47,162 nucleotides of DNA from Gammaproteobacteria bacterium. GTDB taxonomy: Bacteria; Pseudomonadota; Gammaproteobacteria; PIVX01. Below, in pieces: positions 19,858 through 29,326 of the stretch. The stretch covers positions 1 through 47,162 of the forward strand of contig PIVX01000004.1 in NCBI GenBank assembly GCA_003353785.1. Reading direction: 5' to 3'. Under the pieces are notes generated by a model, which was given only the letters and a program-made list of their open reading frames with translations, was not told where the DNA came from and did not search any database. The translations under genes were made by a program, and so were the position numbers. Every line of letters begins with the position of its first letter. Position 1 is the first letter of the stretch.

Positions 19858-21363
19858 ATGGATATCCCTTTGCTAAGTGTTTTGATTTGGTTGCCAATAT
19901 TAGGTGGCGTTTTTGTGTTGTCTACTGGAAATATTAAGCAATTCGATAACAGAAAAATATCTATGTTAATTTCTTTTATTACAGTTCTATTAAGTCTATC
20001 GTTATATAGCCAATATGAACAATCTCATCATCTTTGGCAGTTTAAAGAAATTTTGCAGTGGATCCCTAGAGTGGGAATTAACTATGAGCTTGGGGTAGAC
20101 GGAATTTCTATTTTGTTTGTGATGTTAATTTGTTTTATGACATTTGTGACAATATTGGCAACATGGAACAGCATTAATCATAGTGTGAGTCAATATCTTG
20201 CATCTATGTTAATTTTGCAGGGGTTACTTGTCGGAGTATTTTCATCATTGAATGCTATCTTGTTTTATATTTTTTGGGAAGCTACTTTGATCCCAATGTA
20301 TTTGATCATAGGGATCTGGGGAAGTGGCAATAAAATTTATGCGGCTCAAAAATTTTTCATATTTACCTTTTTTGGTTCTGCTTTGTTTTTGGCTGCATTA
20401 ATTTATTTAGGAGTAATCAATAACACTTTTAACATGATCAGTTTTTATAGTTTGAAACTGGAATTCTTTCCTCAACTGATAATATTTATAGCTTTTTTAC
20501 TGGGTTTTGCTATTAAGATCCCAATGTGGCCAGTGCATACATGGTTACCTCATGCACATACTGAGGCTCCTGCAGGAGGTTCAGTAATTTTGGCTGCAGT
20601 TTTACTAAAGATGGGCGCTTATGGATTTTTGAGATTTAGTTTACCAATAGTACCGGATGCTTGTAATTTTTTTGCATGGCCGATGATTATTTTATCGCTA
20701 ATTGCTATTGTTTATATTGCTTTTGTGGCTTTAGTGCAAAATGACTTAAAACGCTTAATAGCATACTCATCTATTTCACATATGGGGTTTGTAACTCTTG
20801 GATGTTTTCTAATTTTTCTTATGTATGGAGAATCTATTTCAGCTAAAGCATTAGGGTTAGAGGGCGCTATAATTATAATGATTTCTCATGGATTTATTTC
20901 AGGAGCTTTGTTCCTGGGTGTAGGGTTTATTTATGATAGGCTCCATACTCGTTCAATTAAAGAATTACAAGGTATTGCAAATTCAATGCCTATTTTTTCC
21001 TCTTTCTTTATGTTATTTGCTCTTGCTAATATAGGAGTTCCAGGAACTTCAGGATTTGTTGGCGAATTCATGGTAATTTTAAGTGCGTTTCAGGCAAATG
21101 TATGGATAGCTTTTTTTGCAGCATCAACATTATTTCTTAGTGCTGCATATACCTTATGGATGTATAAAAGAGTTATTTTTGGGGTAGCTAAAAGTGATTC
21201 TATTGTTGCTTTAGCAGATATTCATGGAATGGAGTTGGTTGCTTTTATCTTGCTAGCTTTTATGGTTATATGGATAGGATTTTATCCGGCACCGATCATA
21301 GAAATTATGCATACAAGTATTGGTAATCTTTTAAGCATCGCATCAACAAGTAAGATAGTGTAG
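19858..21363 (+). CDS. nuoM: NADH-quinone oxidoreductase subunit M (antiporter-like)
   Basis: Middle proton-pumping subunit, 501 residues. Conserved FYIFWEATLIPMYLIIGIWG, KIPMWPVHTWLPHAHTEAP with essential Lys and Glu positions, QNDLKRLIAYSSISHMGFV, and SHGFISGALFLGVGFIYDR. Eight bases before nuoN. Confidence 0.97.
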   Translation: MDIPLLSVLIWLPILGGVFVLSTGNIKQFDNRKISMLISFITVLLSLSLYSQYEQSHHLWQFKEILQWIPRVGINYELGVDGISILFVMLICFMTFVTILATWNSINHSVSQYLASMLILQGLLVGVFSSLNAILFYIFWEATLIPMYLIIGIWGSGNKIYAAQKFFIFTFFGSALFLAALIYLGVINNTFNMISFYSLKLEFFPQLIIFIAFLLGFAIKIPMWPVHTWLPHAHTEAPAGGSVILAAVLLKMGAYGFLRFSLPIVPDACNFFAWPMIILSLIAIVYIAFVALVQNDLKRLIAYSSISHMGFVTLGCFLIFLMYGESISAKALGLEGAIIIMISHGFISGALFLGVGFIYDRLHTRSIKELQGIANSMPIFSSFFMLFALANIGVPGTSGFVGEFMVILSAFQANVWIAFFAASTLFLSAAYTLWMYKRVIFGVAKSDSIVALADIHGMELVAFILLAFMVIWIGFYPAPIIEIMHTSIGNLLSIASTSKIV

Positions 21364-21371
21364 GGTAATTA

Positions 21372-22802
21372 ATGATACTAGGAATAATGCCAGCAATCTC
21401 GGAAGGATTTCTTTTATTGATGAGTACGTGTATTTTACTCTTAGGTACAGTATTTTATCAAAAACAAGCTAAAATTATTCCTTGGCTAGTAAATTTTAGT
21501 ATGTTTGTAGGTATAATCTTAATATTATATTCTGCTGAATTACCAACGGGGCTTTATCTTCATGGAGAGTATGCTCATAATTTTCTAACAGTTTTACTAA
21601 AATTAGTTTTGCTTATTTTTGCTTGGATTATTTTTATTTATACAAATAAAGAAGTAGAAAGTTCTACGTGTGTTGAATTTTATGTTTTAGCTTTATTATC
21701 TATTATTGGTATGATGGTAATGATCAGCTCTGCTACTTTCTTAACTTTATTTTTGGGTATTGAATTAATGTCACTGCCTATTTATACACTAGTTGCTTTA
21801 GATAAGAAATATCAACAATCATCTGAGGCAGCTATTAAATATTTCTTAATGGGCGCAGTAGCTTCTGCTATTATGCTGTATGGAATATCTATTTTGTATG
21901 GGATCAGTGGAAGTATAGATTACCTTACTGTTCAACAAACCTTGAAGAACTTGCTGTGGGTTGGATCAGGGAATTATGCCTATACATTTGCCTTACTTTT
22001 CATTTTAACGGCTATAGGTTTTAAACTAGCTTTGGTACCTTACCATACATGGGCTCCGGATGTGTATCAGGGCTCTCCGCTTAGTACAACAATCTTTTTA
22101 GCTTCAGTACCTAAATTAGCTATATTTGCCATAACAGCAAAGCTCTTGATCGAAGTATTTCCAGTATTAGTAGAAGTTTGGCAAGTATGGTTACTGGTTA
22201 TCGGCATATTTTCAATAATTATTGGTAATCTATCGGCTTTAGTACAAACTAATATAAAAAGATTATTGGGTTATTCAGCTGTTGCCCATATGGGATATAT
22301 GGTTTTAGGTCTAGCTGCTACTACAACGGAAGGGTATAGTGCTGGATTATTCTATCTGATAACTTATCTGATAATGATCATAGGGATATTTGCGACATTA
22401 ATATTATTGGATAAGCAATTATCAATAGAGCATATTCAAGATTTACAAGGTTTGAATAGTCGTGATCCACTTCTGGCTGGCTCAATGTTACTAATATTAT
22501 TGTCTATGGCTGGGTTACCTCCGCTTGTGGGGTTTCTAGCTAAATTATTTGTATTAAAAGCGCTGTTGACTGTTGGCTATATAAAATTAGTTATTGTGGC
22601 ATTATTAATGGCTGTAGTAGGAGTATGTTATTATATCCGTATTATCAAAGTGATGTATTTTGAAGAGCCCTTACACACTGATTTAATAACTGTTAAGCCG
22701 TATAAGCGTATATTAGTTGCTATTAATGCTATCGTATTGCTTTTGCTAGGATTACAACCCGTGTTATTGATGCGGTACTGTGAAATGGCATTTTTGATCT
22801 AA
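21372..22802 (+). CDS. nuoN: NADH-quinone oxidoreductase subunit N (antiporter-like)
   Basis: Third Mrp-like proton-pumping subunit, 476 residues. Seen are LFLGIELMSLPIYTLVALDK with the conserved Glu, FKLALVPYHTWAPDVYQGSP, and QTNIKRLLGYSAVAHMGYMVLG (spanning the broken-helix region). Last gene of the nuo operon. What normally follows in relatives (initiator tRNA and rimP) is displaced here by about 7.4 kb. Confidence 0.97.
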   Translation: MILGIMPAISEGFLLLMSTCILLLGTVFYQKQAKIIPWLVNFSMFVGIILILYSAELPTGLYLHGEYAHNFLTVLLKLVLLIFAWIIFIYTNKEVESSTCVEFYVLALLSIIGMMVMISSATFLTLFLGIELMSLPIYTLVALDKKYQQSSEAAIKYFLMGAVASAIMLYGISILYGISGSIDYLTVQQTLKNLLWVGSGNYAYTFALLFILTAIGFKLALVPYHTWAPDVYQGSPLSTTIFLASVPKLAIFAITAKLLIEVFPVLVEVWQVWLLVIGIFSIIIGNLSALVQTNIKRLLGYSAVAHMGYMVLGLAATTTEGYSAGLFYLITYLIMIIGIFATLILLDKQLSIEHIQDLQGLNSRDPLLAGSMLLILLSMAGLPPLVGFLAKLFVLKALLTVGYIKLVIVALLMAVVGVCYYIRIIKVMYFEEPLHTDLITVKPYKRILVAINAIVLLLLGLQPVLLMRYCEMAFLI

Positions 22803-22809
22803 TGGATAG

Positions 22810-22839
22810 TTGTAAACACTGTTTTTAACAGTACTACAA
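22810..22839 (+). other. Stem-loop just after nuoN
   Basis: ACTGTT (22818-22823) and AACAGT (22827-22832) pair around TTT, and TTGTA/TACAA extend the stem outside a small internal loop. It begins eight bases after the nuoN stop. No T-run follows, so it may stabilise or process the 3' end of the nuo message instead of being a classical terminator. Confidence 0.4.
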
Positions 22840-22917
22840 TAGTGCCGAGATGACATCAATTACATGTCTAAATAACAAATGTCTTGTCTTAATATTTGCC
22901 AAATAAGTATCATTTAA

Positions 22918-22946
22918 TATTTACTACTTTAAATAATTACTATACT
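22918..22946 (+). promoter_or_regulatory. Weak candidate promoter for the 1296-residue gene
   Basis: A good -10 hexamer TATACT at 22941-22946 lies 20 bases before the ATG. The matching -35 position (TATTTA, 17-bp spacing) is poor. An AGAGG ribosome binding site follows at 22957-22961. Confidence 0.35.
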
Positions 22947-22966
22947 TAATTGATAAAGAGGTAAAT

Positions 22967-25900
22967 ATGGATCCAGAACATTTACAGTATTTGAAGTTGC
23001 GTTTACAATATGAATTGAATAATGTTAAGCCTGGGAATAAATCTTTTTTTGAGCTTGATGAGGGCTCAATCGAGCGCATTTGGGTTAGAAATGACTCAGG
23101 AGGTTCATTAGCGCCTGTGGTTGATAAAAAACTAATGCATGAACAGGCAAGAAATGTTTTTAATCTAGACCAAAACGGTTATGTTCCTAATAATATTGAT
23201 AATGCTCTTGCTTGGAATGGAGCTGATTATTTTAAAGATAACTTCCCATTATCAGATAACTCTATAATTAAAACCAAAGCTATATATAACAATGTAAGAA
23301 ATTCATTTAAAACTGAACATTGGGATAATTTTTTTAATGAAGAAAAAAGAAAAGCTGAAATAAATGGCACTGATTTAACAGAAAAGATGATAGAAGATCG
23401 AAAGGAATGGTTAACCAAAGCATATTTCTTTAGACTATGTAATCTAACTTTATTTGATTCAGATCTTACATTTAAAAAACCTCTAGATAAAAAATTCTTC
23501 GGGCATGTGTGTGGCTCAAATATTATTAAATCTATGTTTAATAGCTTTATTAAAGCAGAATTCAATGAAAATGTTAATGAACCTACTCGGGATTCAGTTT
23601 TTGATGAATTAAATAATAAAGGCACAGGTGTCAAGGTTCTCATAGAAACTTTAGGAAGAGATGGATTTGATTTAGCAGTCTCTTCTATTATCCCAGGTTC
23701 TAAATGTATGGGTAATGGCGCCCTATTTATGATGGGAGAAGACGGTCAAAAAAAATTGTCAAAAGCAATCTGTGAATTAATGAAGGACTTACCAACAGAT
23801 GACATAAAGGAGAATTATAATAAAGTTATAGAAGCAATAGATAAAGGTAGGTCAGCACCATATGAATATAAAGCTTTTGTCAAATCTAGATTTATTTCAA
23901 CAAGTCTTGAATATAAGGGGGTAATTGATATCCCAAGAGAAACAATAATACAAACTATTCTTGATGATCCTTATTTGTTAAATGAAATCATGAATATGCC
24001 TAAAGAGCAGTTGATCAAATTTGGCGAAATAATTTCCCATGACGGGCAAAATAAATCAACTGTTCAAAGTACCGTTGCTGAGTGTCAAGAAAATTTTATT
24101 AATGCCCTACGTGGTTCTATACTTAATGATTCTGAGAAATCTGATTTAATTAATAATTTTAAAAAATTCTCCGAAAATCTAGATAACTGCTCACAAAAAG
24201 GGATATTTTATGCTGCAGAAAATGGAAAATTTAATAACCAACAACAAGCTAATATATTAAAAAAAACACAAAAAAAGCAGTATATTTATGATATTAAAGA
24301 TAATGAGTTATTGGAAAAGCCATCAATTATAAACATGGTACTATCTCAAAAAGATATATTTGATGATATATCTATAGGATTCAGAGATTACTTAGGTGGG
24401 GATCCTAATGATTCTACAGATAGGAAAGAATTATTTACTATGCTAGGCATACCGAATGATAGTATGAATCTTAGAGCGGTAGTAAGCAAATATGATGAGA
24501 TTTACAATATTATTCAAGGAGATGCTGAATTAGAAGCAGAATATTTTAAGAAGCTACATGATCCTGATCGATATATAGCTGGAGGTGATCCTGGTAGCAT
24601 TTTCGAAGATCAGTATAGAGCCAGAATTAGCTTTATAATAAATAGTGATACCGAAAATAATAAAGAAGAATTTCTTGTAAAATATATGTTGGCTTCTCTA
24701 GAAGTTGCCGGCAATTTACCAGATGGAGGAGAAAGAAAAAAAGAAATTGCATATGAAATATTAGACAAATTGATAGCAGAACCGGCTCTATTAATGTCGC
24801 TAATTGACACAAGGAAAAATTTAATTAAAGATTATTTAGTTAGCAATTTTGAGGCTGATTTTCTTAATGAACCAAATAAAAATAATATTATAGATGAGTT
24901 TTGCAAAATTGCCATTGACAAAAATGAGGTTCTAGATCAAAAAATTTCAACTTATAAAGGCCTTGAAGTATTCTTAAAAGATTCTAATATGTCTGTGCGA
25001 GAAATAGCAGTAAGTAAACTAAATAATTTAGTCCAAATTCTTAATAAAGTTGCTGATGATTCTGAAACATATGATGAAAATGATAATAACAAAATATTGC
25101 AATTTAGAAACGAGCAACTGTTAAGCGACCATGATTTATTAGAAGCATATCATTCTTTAATAAATATTAATGAAGAAGTAAAATTAAAAGAAACAATCTC
25201 AGAAATAATACATTCCCGAGTTGAAATGTCATCGTCAGTAGATGATATAATAGGGAATTACAAAAAAATATGTAATGTTATTGATAAATGTCCACTTTCA
25301 GAACTATCACTTGAGGAAAGAGCTGCTTTAAAAATTCAATATTTAAATGAATCAGGAGAAAAATATCAAAGTAGAAAAATAATTGATCTCATTGTTGGAG
25401 AAATGTTGAATGATAAATTTATACGAGATCACGTTGGAAGTGATCCTGAAACAATATTTAATGAGCTGATTAATGAATCAAAATCAATTGACGTAGCAAT
25501 TGATAAATACCATAAATTTTCTAAAAAATTAAATGTTTCAACTGAACATGAAGCATTTATAAAAGTTAAATTTATTCATGATATGAGGAATAAATTTGGT
25601 ATGGTTCCTGAAGTAGAAATATTTTTAGATATAGAATTATTAAAAGACAAATATTTATTAAAAGCATATCAAGATACATTTGGTACAATAAAAAATACAG
25701 ATAGTTCTGCAATAGGTATCATCCAAAAAACTATAAATGATCTAGAAAAACCCAAAGACTTAATTGCTAATGGCGCCGTTATCTTGACAGCAATAGACAA
25801 AAAGGCTTTTCCTACTACTGGCCCTGATGAAGAGAGTTTTGATGATGCAAAAAAAGAAATAAGAAGACAGTATGCAAGTAAATTAATCATAAAGGAAGTT

Positions 25901-26857
25901 GCAGAACATGAGATAGCATATGAAACAAAACCAGTGTCTAATAAATCTAATATAATGGCAGCTATTAAAAAGAGGTTTGTTCAAACAACTCCAGTTGAAA
26001 TAAAAATACGCTTAGAAAAACACAATGATATATTAAAACAAATTGACCTTGATAAAAATATGGTTGCGGAACAAAAAAACCAACTCAAGTGTGATTATAT
26101 ATTAGAATATTTAAAGTTCGAAAAACAAAATAGTGTTCTTGCAAAGAGTCCAATGATCAAACCAATGTTAAAGAATATTCTAAGTAAAGAAAATTTAAGT
26201 TTATTAGCGCATATTAGTGAACTTCCTAAAGAAGATAGAGCGTTAATAGCATCAACTATTGTTGATTATTTTTCAGTTTCTAAAGCAACTAAAGCTATAA
26301 ATAAATCCGTCCTAAAATCAAATATGAAAAACATACTAATCGGAGACATACAAGAGCAACTTGATATAAAAAAATCCCAATCTGAATCTAAATCAAAAAT
26401 TAAATTGATTGATATGTTGAAGTCACTTATTAGTAGTAAGAGTGATAAAAAACCAAGGGCTCATATTGAGGTTTTTAATGACTCAGATGAAGTAGAAGAA
26501 AATTTTTTTTCAAAAGGTATGGAAAAAGAATTTAGCGCAATAATGGAAAGAATGTTACACAAAAATGGACCTGATTTGTATAATATGGAAAGTGAATTAT
26601 CGGAAAATTTGGAAGAAGTAGAGCTAGGTCAAGAACTATATGAAAAAATATGTAATTTGAATATGTACTATAGAAAGTATAAAGACATGAATGAAGGAAA
26701 AGATTTTACCGATTGCTTAAAGTTCTATGCACAAGATAAAAAAGTTCAATCATGCTGTGAATATATTGTTGAACATTGTAAACTTAATGATATATCATCA
26801 ATCAAAGACGCAGTATTTGATTTAATAGAAGACCCTAGTGTGAATATGCAATTGTAA
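22967..26857 (+). CDS. Large repeat-rich protein of unknown family (1296 aa), effector-like
   Basis: I do not recognise a known family. The protein is hydrophilic and rich in Lys, Asn, Asp and Glu, without a signal peptide or membrane segment. Residues 1-~100 form a domain shared with the pseudogene at 27639-27964: FFELDEGSIER here, FFEFPKGAIER there, then a shared His-x-x-A-(R/K)-N and (L)DxN. The rest looks like degenerate helical repeats with the pattern Y-x-x-(I/F)-x-x-x-(I/L)-(D/E) ... K-x-x-(L/F)-K-x-x-(Y/F)-(I/L), followed by LL-x-D-x-x-LL-x-A(Y/F). Residues ~845-1110 resemble the protein at 28050-29060. AGAGG lies five bases before the ATG. Large soluble repeat proteins in Legionellales accessory regions are often secreted effectors; that is inference, and no transport signal is proven. 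Confidence 0.85.
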   Translation: MDPEHLQYLKLRLQYELNNVKPGNKSFFELDEGSIERIWVRNDSGGSLAPVVDKKLMHEQARNVFNLDQNGYVPNNIDNALAWNGADYFKDNFPLSDNSIIKTKAIYNNVRNSFKTEHWDNFFNEEKRKAEINGTDLTEKMIEDRKEWLTKAYFFRLCNLTLFDSDLTFKKPLDKKFFGHVCGSNIIKSMFNSFIKAEFNENVNEPTRDSVFDELNNKGTGVKVLIETLGRDGFDLAVSSIIPGSKCMGNGALFMMGEDGQKKLSKAICELMKDLPTDDIKENYNKVIEAIDKGRSAPYEYKAFVKSRFISTSLEYKGVIDIPRETIIQTILDDPYLLNEIMNMPKEQLIKFGEIISHDGQNKSTVQSTVAECQENFINALRGSILNDSEKSDLINNFKKFSENLDNCSQKGIFYAAENGKFNNQQQANILKKTQKKQYIYDIKDNELLEKPSIINMVLSQKDIFDDISIGFRDYLGGDPNDSTDRKELFTMLGIPNDSMNLRAVVSKYDEIYNIIQGDAELEAEYFKKLHDPDRYIAGGDPGSIFEDQYRARISFIINSDTENNKEEFLVKYMLASLEVAGNLPDGGERKKEIAYEILDKLIAEPALLMSLIDTRKNLIKDYLVSNFEADFLNEPNKNNIIDEFCKIAIDKNEVLDQKISTYKGLEVFLKDSNMSVREIAVSKLNNLVQILNKVADDSETYDENDNNKILQFRNEQLLSDHDLLEAYHSLININEEVKLKETISEIIHSRVEMSSSVDDIIGNYKKICNVIDKCPLSELSLEERAALKIQYLNESGEKYQSRKIIDLIVGEMLNDKFIRDHVGSDPETIFNELINESKSIDVAIDKYHKFSKKLNVSTEHEAFIKVKFIHDMRNKFGMVPEVEIFLDIELLKDKYLLKAYQDTFGTIKNTDSSAIGIIQKTINDLEKPKDLIANGAVILTAIDKKAFPTTGPDEESFDDAKKEIRRQYASKLIIKEVAEHEIAYETKPVSNKSNIMAAIKKRFVQTTPVEIKIRLEKHNDILKQIDLDKNMVAEQKNQLKCDYILEYLKFEKQNSVLAKSPMIKPMLKNILSKENLSLLAHISELPKEDRALIASTIVDYFSVSKATKAINKSVLKSNMKNILIGDIQEQLDIKKSQSESKSKIKLIDMLKSLISSKSDKKPRAHIEVFNDSDEVEENFFSKGMEKEFSAIMERMLHKNGPDLYNMESELSENLEEVELGQELYEKICNLNMYYRKYKDMNEGKDFTDCLKFYAQDKKVQSCCEYIVEHCKLNDISSIKDAVFDLIEDPSVNMQL

Positions 26858-27040
26858 TGTTCATATTAAAATCAAGTATAAAAGATAATTATATTAATAA
26901 ATTATTATAAATTTATTCTAGAAAATATTATATAATCGACGTATAAAAATCAGTTGCTCCCGCTGTAATTTAAAATCTACTTTAGAATCTTGCTGACTTG
27001 TAAAATTCAATTGATCATTTTCTGAAGAACAAAAAAATCT

Positions 27041-27502
27041 CTACACTATGAAGTTCATATTAGCTTGTTTAATAGTATTTAGATTTGGATAATTAGCTGC
27101 TATGGAATCTTGGACGGCAATTATTTTTAGATGTGGGTGTTCTCGTCTAAAATCAGCTAAGAATCTCTCGGCAGCGTTGTGTTCGCAATCGTCTTTCTTT
27201 GCACCATCGGTCTTTAGTATTGGCTCAGGAGCAAATGGAATAACTGTTTTCATATCAGGGTGAACTATAGCCTCACACAACATATTATGATAATAGCTAG
27301 TGGATTCTTTCTTATGGTGTTCTTCATAGTGTTTTGTTAGAACGTGTAGAATATCTTTCTTGCGTCCTTGGTGAGTTTTATATATGTCTATGTGTGATAT
27401 ATCATTAGCACAGGCATGAATTGTTTGTAAAACAATGATTGAGGTTATTGTTAAGGCTGAATACAGTTGACCATGTATAATATATATTGGGTTAAAAAAC
27501 AA
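27041..27502 (-). pseudogene. Remnant of a DDE transposase (ISNCY-like)
   Basis: Residues ~60-153 of this frame read like the middle of a DDE transposase family I know from Legionella and other bacteria. HHKKESTSYYHNML is followed by a HPD then VIPFAPEPI, DGAKKDDCEHNAAERFL, FRREHPHLKIIAVQDS, and a C-terminal NMNFIV where intact proteins continue with a Lys-Pro motif. The frame stops there, and the N-terminal ~58 residues do not match the family. The only start for the whole frame is TTG. I read it as a decayed fragment. Terminal inverted repeats were not found. The leading hydrophobic stretch may be chance. Confidence 0.7.
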
Positions 27503-27638
27503 CTAATAGATTTATTTCCCATCTATTTATGGAATTATCGCTCTTGTTGATAATAAATAAGACTAATGATAATGGAAACAAATATCTTTAAATTGACATA
27601 TTTATATGAATGACAAGAAAGCATTAACATATGAACGA

Positions 27639-27964
27639 TTACCTGTTCTGCAACGGATTATCATCAAATTTAGTTTTAATTATATTTTCTAGAAATTCTT
27701 TAAAATAATTCTCTCCTTCCTAGGGTTTAATACTAGTATGTCTTGTGGAGGATCGCTATTTTTATCTAAATGGGAAATATTTTTGGCATGTTTATGCATT
27801 TGAGTTTTTCTTATTGTTGGCAGTAATGATTCTGAAGTAGTGTTGAGTATCAACATACGTTCTATTGCGCCCTTAGGGAATTCAAAGAAGGACTTTTTAT
27901 GGGAATAATTTCTAAATTCCCATTCTAAGCGTTCTTGTAAAAATTCTAGAGGAGTTGAAGTCAT
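27639..27964 (-). pseudogene. Frameshifted, truncated paralogue of the 1296-aa protein's N-terminal domain
   Basis: ATG at 27964 opens a 91-codon frame closely similar to the N-terminus of the 1296-residue protein: FLQERLEWEF versus YLKLRLQYEL, FFEFPKGAIER versus FFELDEGSIER, then HAKN versus QARN. After NPRK the similarity jumps to another frame, starting at 27716: GENYFKEF ... IIKTK matches GADYFKDN ... IIKTK of the full-length protein. That frame ends at TAA 27641-27639. A one-base indel near 27711-27720 therefore broke the gene, and everything after the first ~110 codons is gone, with the transposase remnant lying just beyond. Confidence 0.8.
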
Positions 27965-28049
27965 ATATTGTCTCTTTAGTATTTAGGGTAGCGATCTATT
28001 TGTCATACGGATTTGATATTAGGAGATATTTACATTTTTCTATTTATTT

Positions 28050-29060
28050 TTAAGGAGATTTGAATCCAGAAGGATTTTGATTATTTAAATCTTCTTTTTC
28101 TTCATCTGAATCAAGCTTATTGGCAATTATTTTCTGTGTTTTCTCATACAGACTTTCTGATTTCATATCTGCTTTCTTGCTAAATTTCTCAAATTTTTGT
28201 TTAGCTGTTATATTTCTTGGGGAGGATTCTGTTACTTTTTTTAGCTTTTGTATAAGCTTTCTTTCGGCAGCTAAACTAGAAGAAGATTTTTGTTTGATAT
28301 TTGTAGAATTGAACTTGTTTTTCATAGCAGTTAAAATGATTAGTTGAGTATTAATATCGGTAGTATCGATAGCTGCTATTACATTGTTAATATATTTAGC
28401 ATCCTCTGTTGCTAAGATAGCAAAGGTATCTGCCAGCTTGGCGGTATCTTTTTTTGGAATGGACTCTAGAAAATTTTTTAATAACTGCTGATCTTGTAAA
28501 ATACTTTTGAATGATTGATCTTTTATAAAACTGTTAATTATATTATAGAAATTTCCTTTATTATGCTTAGCATATTCTAAGACATAAAGAGCCTTCAAAC
28601 TATTTTTATCATTTGTAGGTAAGTTAGAGTTTTCTATATTAAATAAATTATTACTCTGTTTATTGTCTAATAATTGCGACACATATAAAGTTCGCAATTC
28701 ATGTTTTTTATCGTTTGACATACTACTATTTTCAATAGCTCTTGAAACAAGGGGGTATTGATTAATTAGCTCTTGGTGATCTTGTGCTAAAGTACAAGTA
28801 TTAATATATAGGTCTTCTATAGTAATAGTAGAATCTATATTGTTTATTTGTCTTATTTCATTAAATGCATCAAGAATTTCTCTATCTCTTAATAATTCAT
28901 TATTGATGTATTTAGATAAAGTATGATTTGGAACTGTGAAAAGTTCTTGGTTTAAATTACATAATCCATTATATAAAAAGTTGGCTTTTAAATATGCTTT
29001 ATTTTGTTCGCTTTGTTCTAATGACTCTACAAATTGTTCGTATTCTTGTATTAATGGCAT
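28050..29060 (-). CDS. Paralogue of the C-terminal repeat region of the 1296-aa protein (336 aa)
   Basis: No known family recognised. It begins with a strong ribosome binding site (AGAGGA, six bases before ATG), so it looks like a gene in its own right. Residues ~1-220 align by eye with ~845-1110 of the 1296-residue protein: ELLRDREILDAFNEI versus ELLKDKYLLKAYQDT, LKALYVLEYAK versus LKCDYILEYLK, and IPKKDTAKLADT versus LPKEDRALIAST. Internally it repeats the helical motif (YPLVSRAIENSSMSNDKKHEL, IENSNLPTNDKNSLKALYV). The tail is acidic, then polar (DSDEEKEDLNNQ ... SP). It lacks the N-terminal domain and is expected to be soluble. Possibly an effector; not proven. Confidence 0.75.
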   Translation of the reverse strand: MPLIQEYEQFVESLEQSEQNKAYLKANFLYNGLCNLNQELFTVPNHTLSKYINNELLRDREILDAFNEIRQINNIDSTITIEDLYINTCTLAQDHQELINQYPLVSRAIENSSMSNDKKHELRTLYVSQLLDNKQSNNLFNIENSNLPTNDKNSLKALYVLEYAKHNKGNFYNIINSFIKDQSFKSILQDQQLLKNFLESIPKKDTAKLADTFAILATEDAKYINNVIAAIDTTDINTQLIILTAMKNKFNSTNIKQKSSSSLAAERKLIQKLKKVTESSPRNITAKQKFEKFSKKADMKSESLYEKTQKIIANKLDSDEEKEDLNNQNPSGFKSP

Positions 29061-29271
29061 TTAGTATCCTCTTTCAATAATTTATTTATAGTAATATTGC
29101 TATAGGATAGATATTTTTCTAATTTGCTGTAGTGATAGGTTATTTTTGCTATTGAACATGTTAGAAAATCGATTGTTGTTGCTGAATTGCTCATTTTAAT
29201 TACCCCTATTTAAAGTATAGTAGATACCAACTAAATCATTGGTAAATAATTGAAAAATAAACATTTTATTG

Positions 29272-29300
29272 TTGATAAAGGGCTGTTATTTTAGTATAAA
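29272..29300 (+). promoter_or_regulatory. Promoter for the LuxR-type regulator
   Basis: TTGATA (29272-29277), 17-bp spacer, TATAAA (29295-29300). Transcription would start near 29307, twenty bases before the ATG, and AGGG lies in the leader. The remaining divergent space from 29061 shows no other clear signal. Confidence 0.6.
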
Positions 29301-29326
29301 TTAATCTCACTTAGGGTTAATAATAT

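Noticed and set aside
27639..29060. The two minus-strand paralogue pieces as one split gene
   Set aside because: In transcription order the C-terminal-like part comes first and the N-terminal-like part second, so they cannot be halves of one broken gene.
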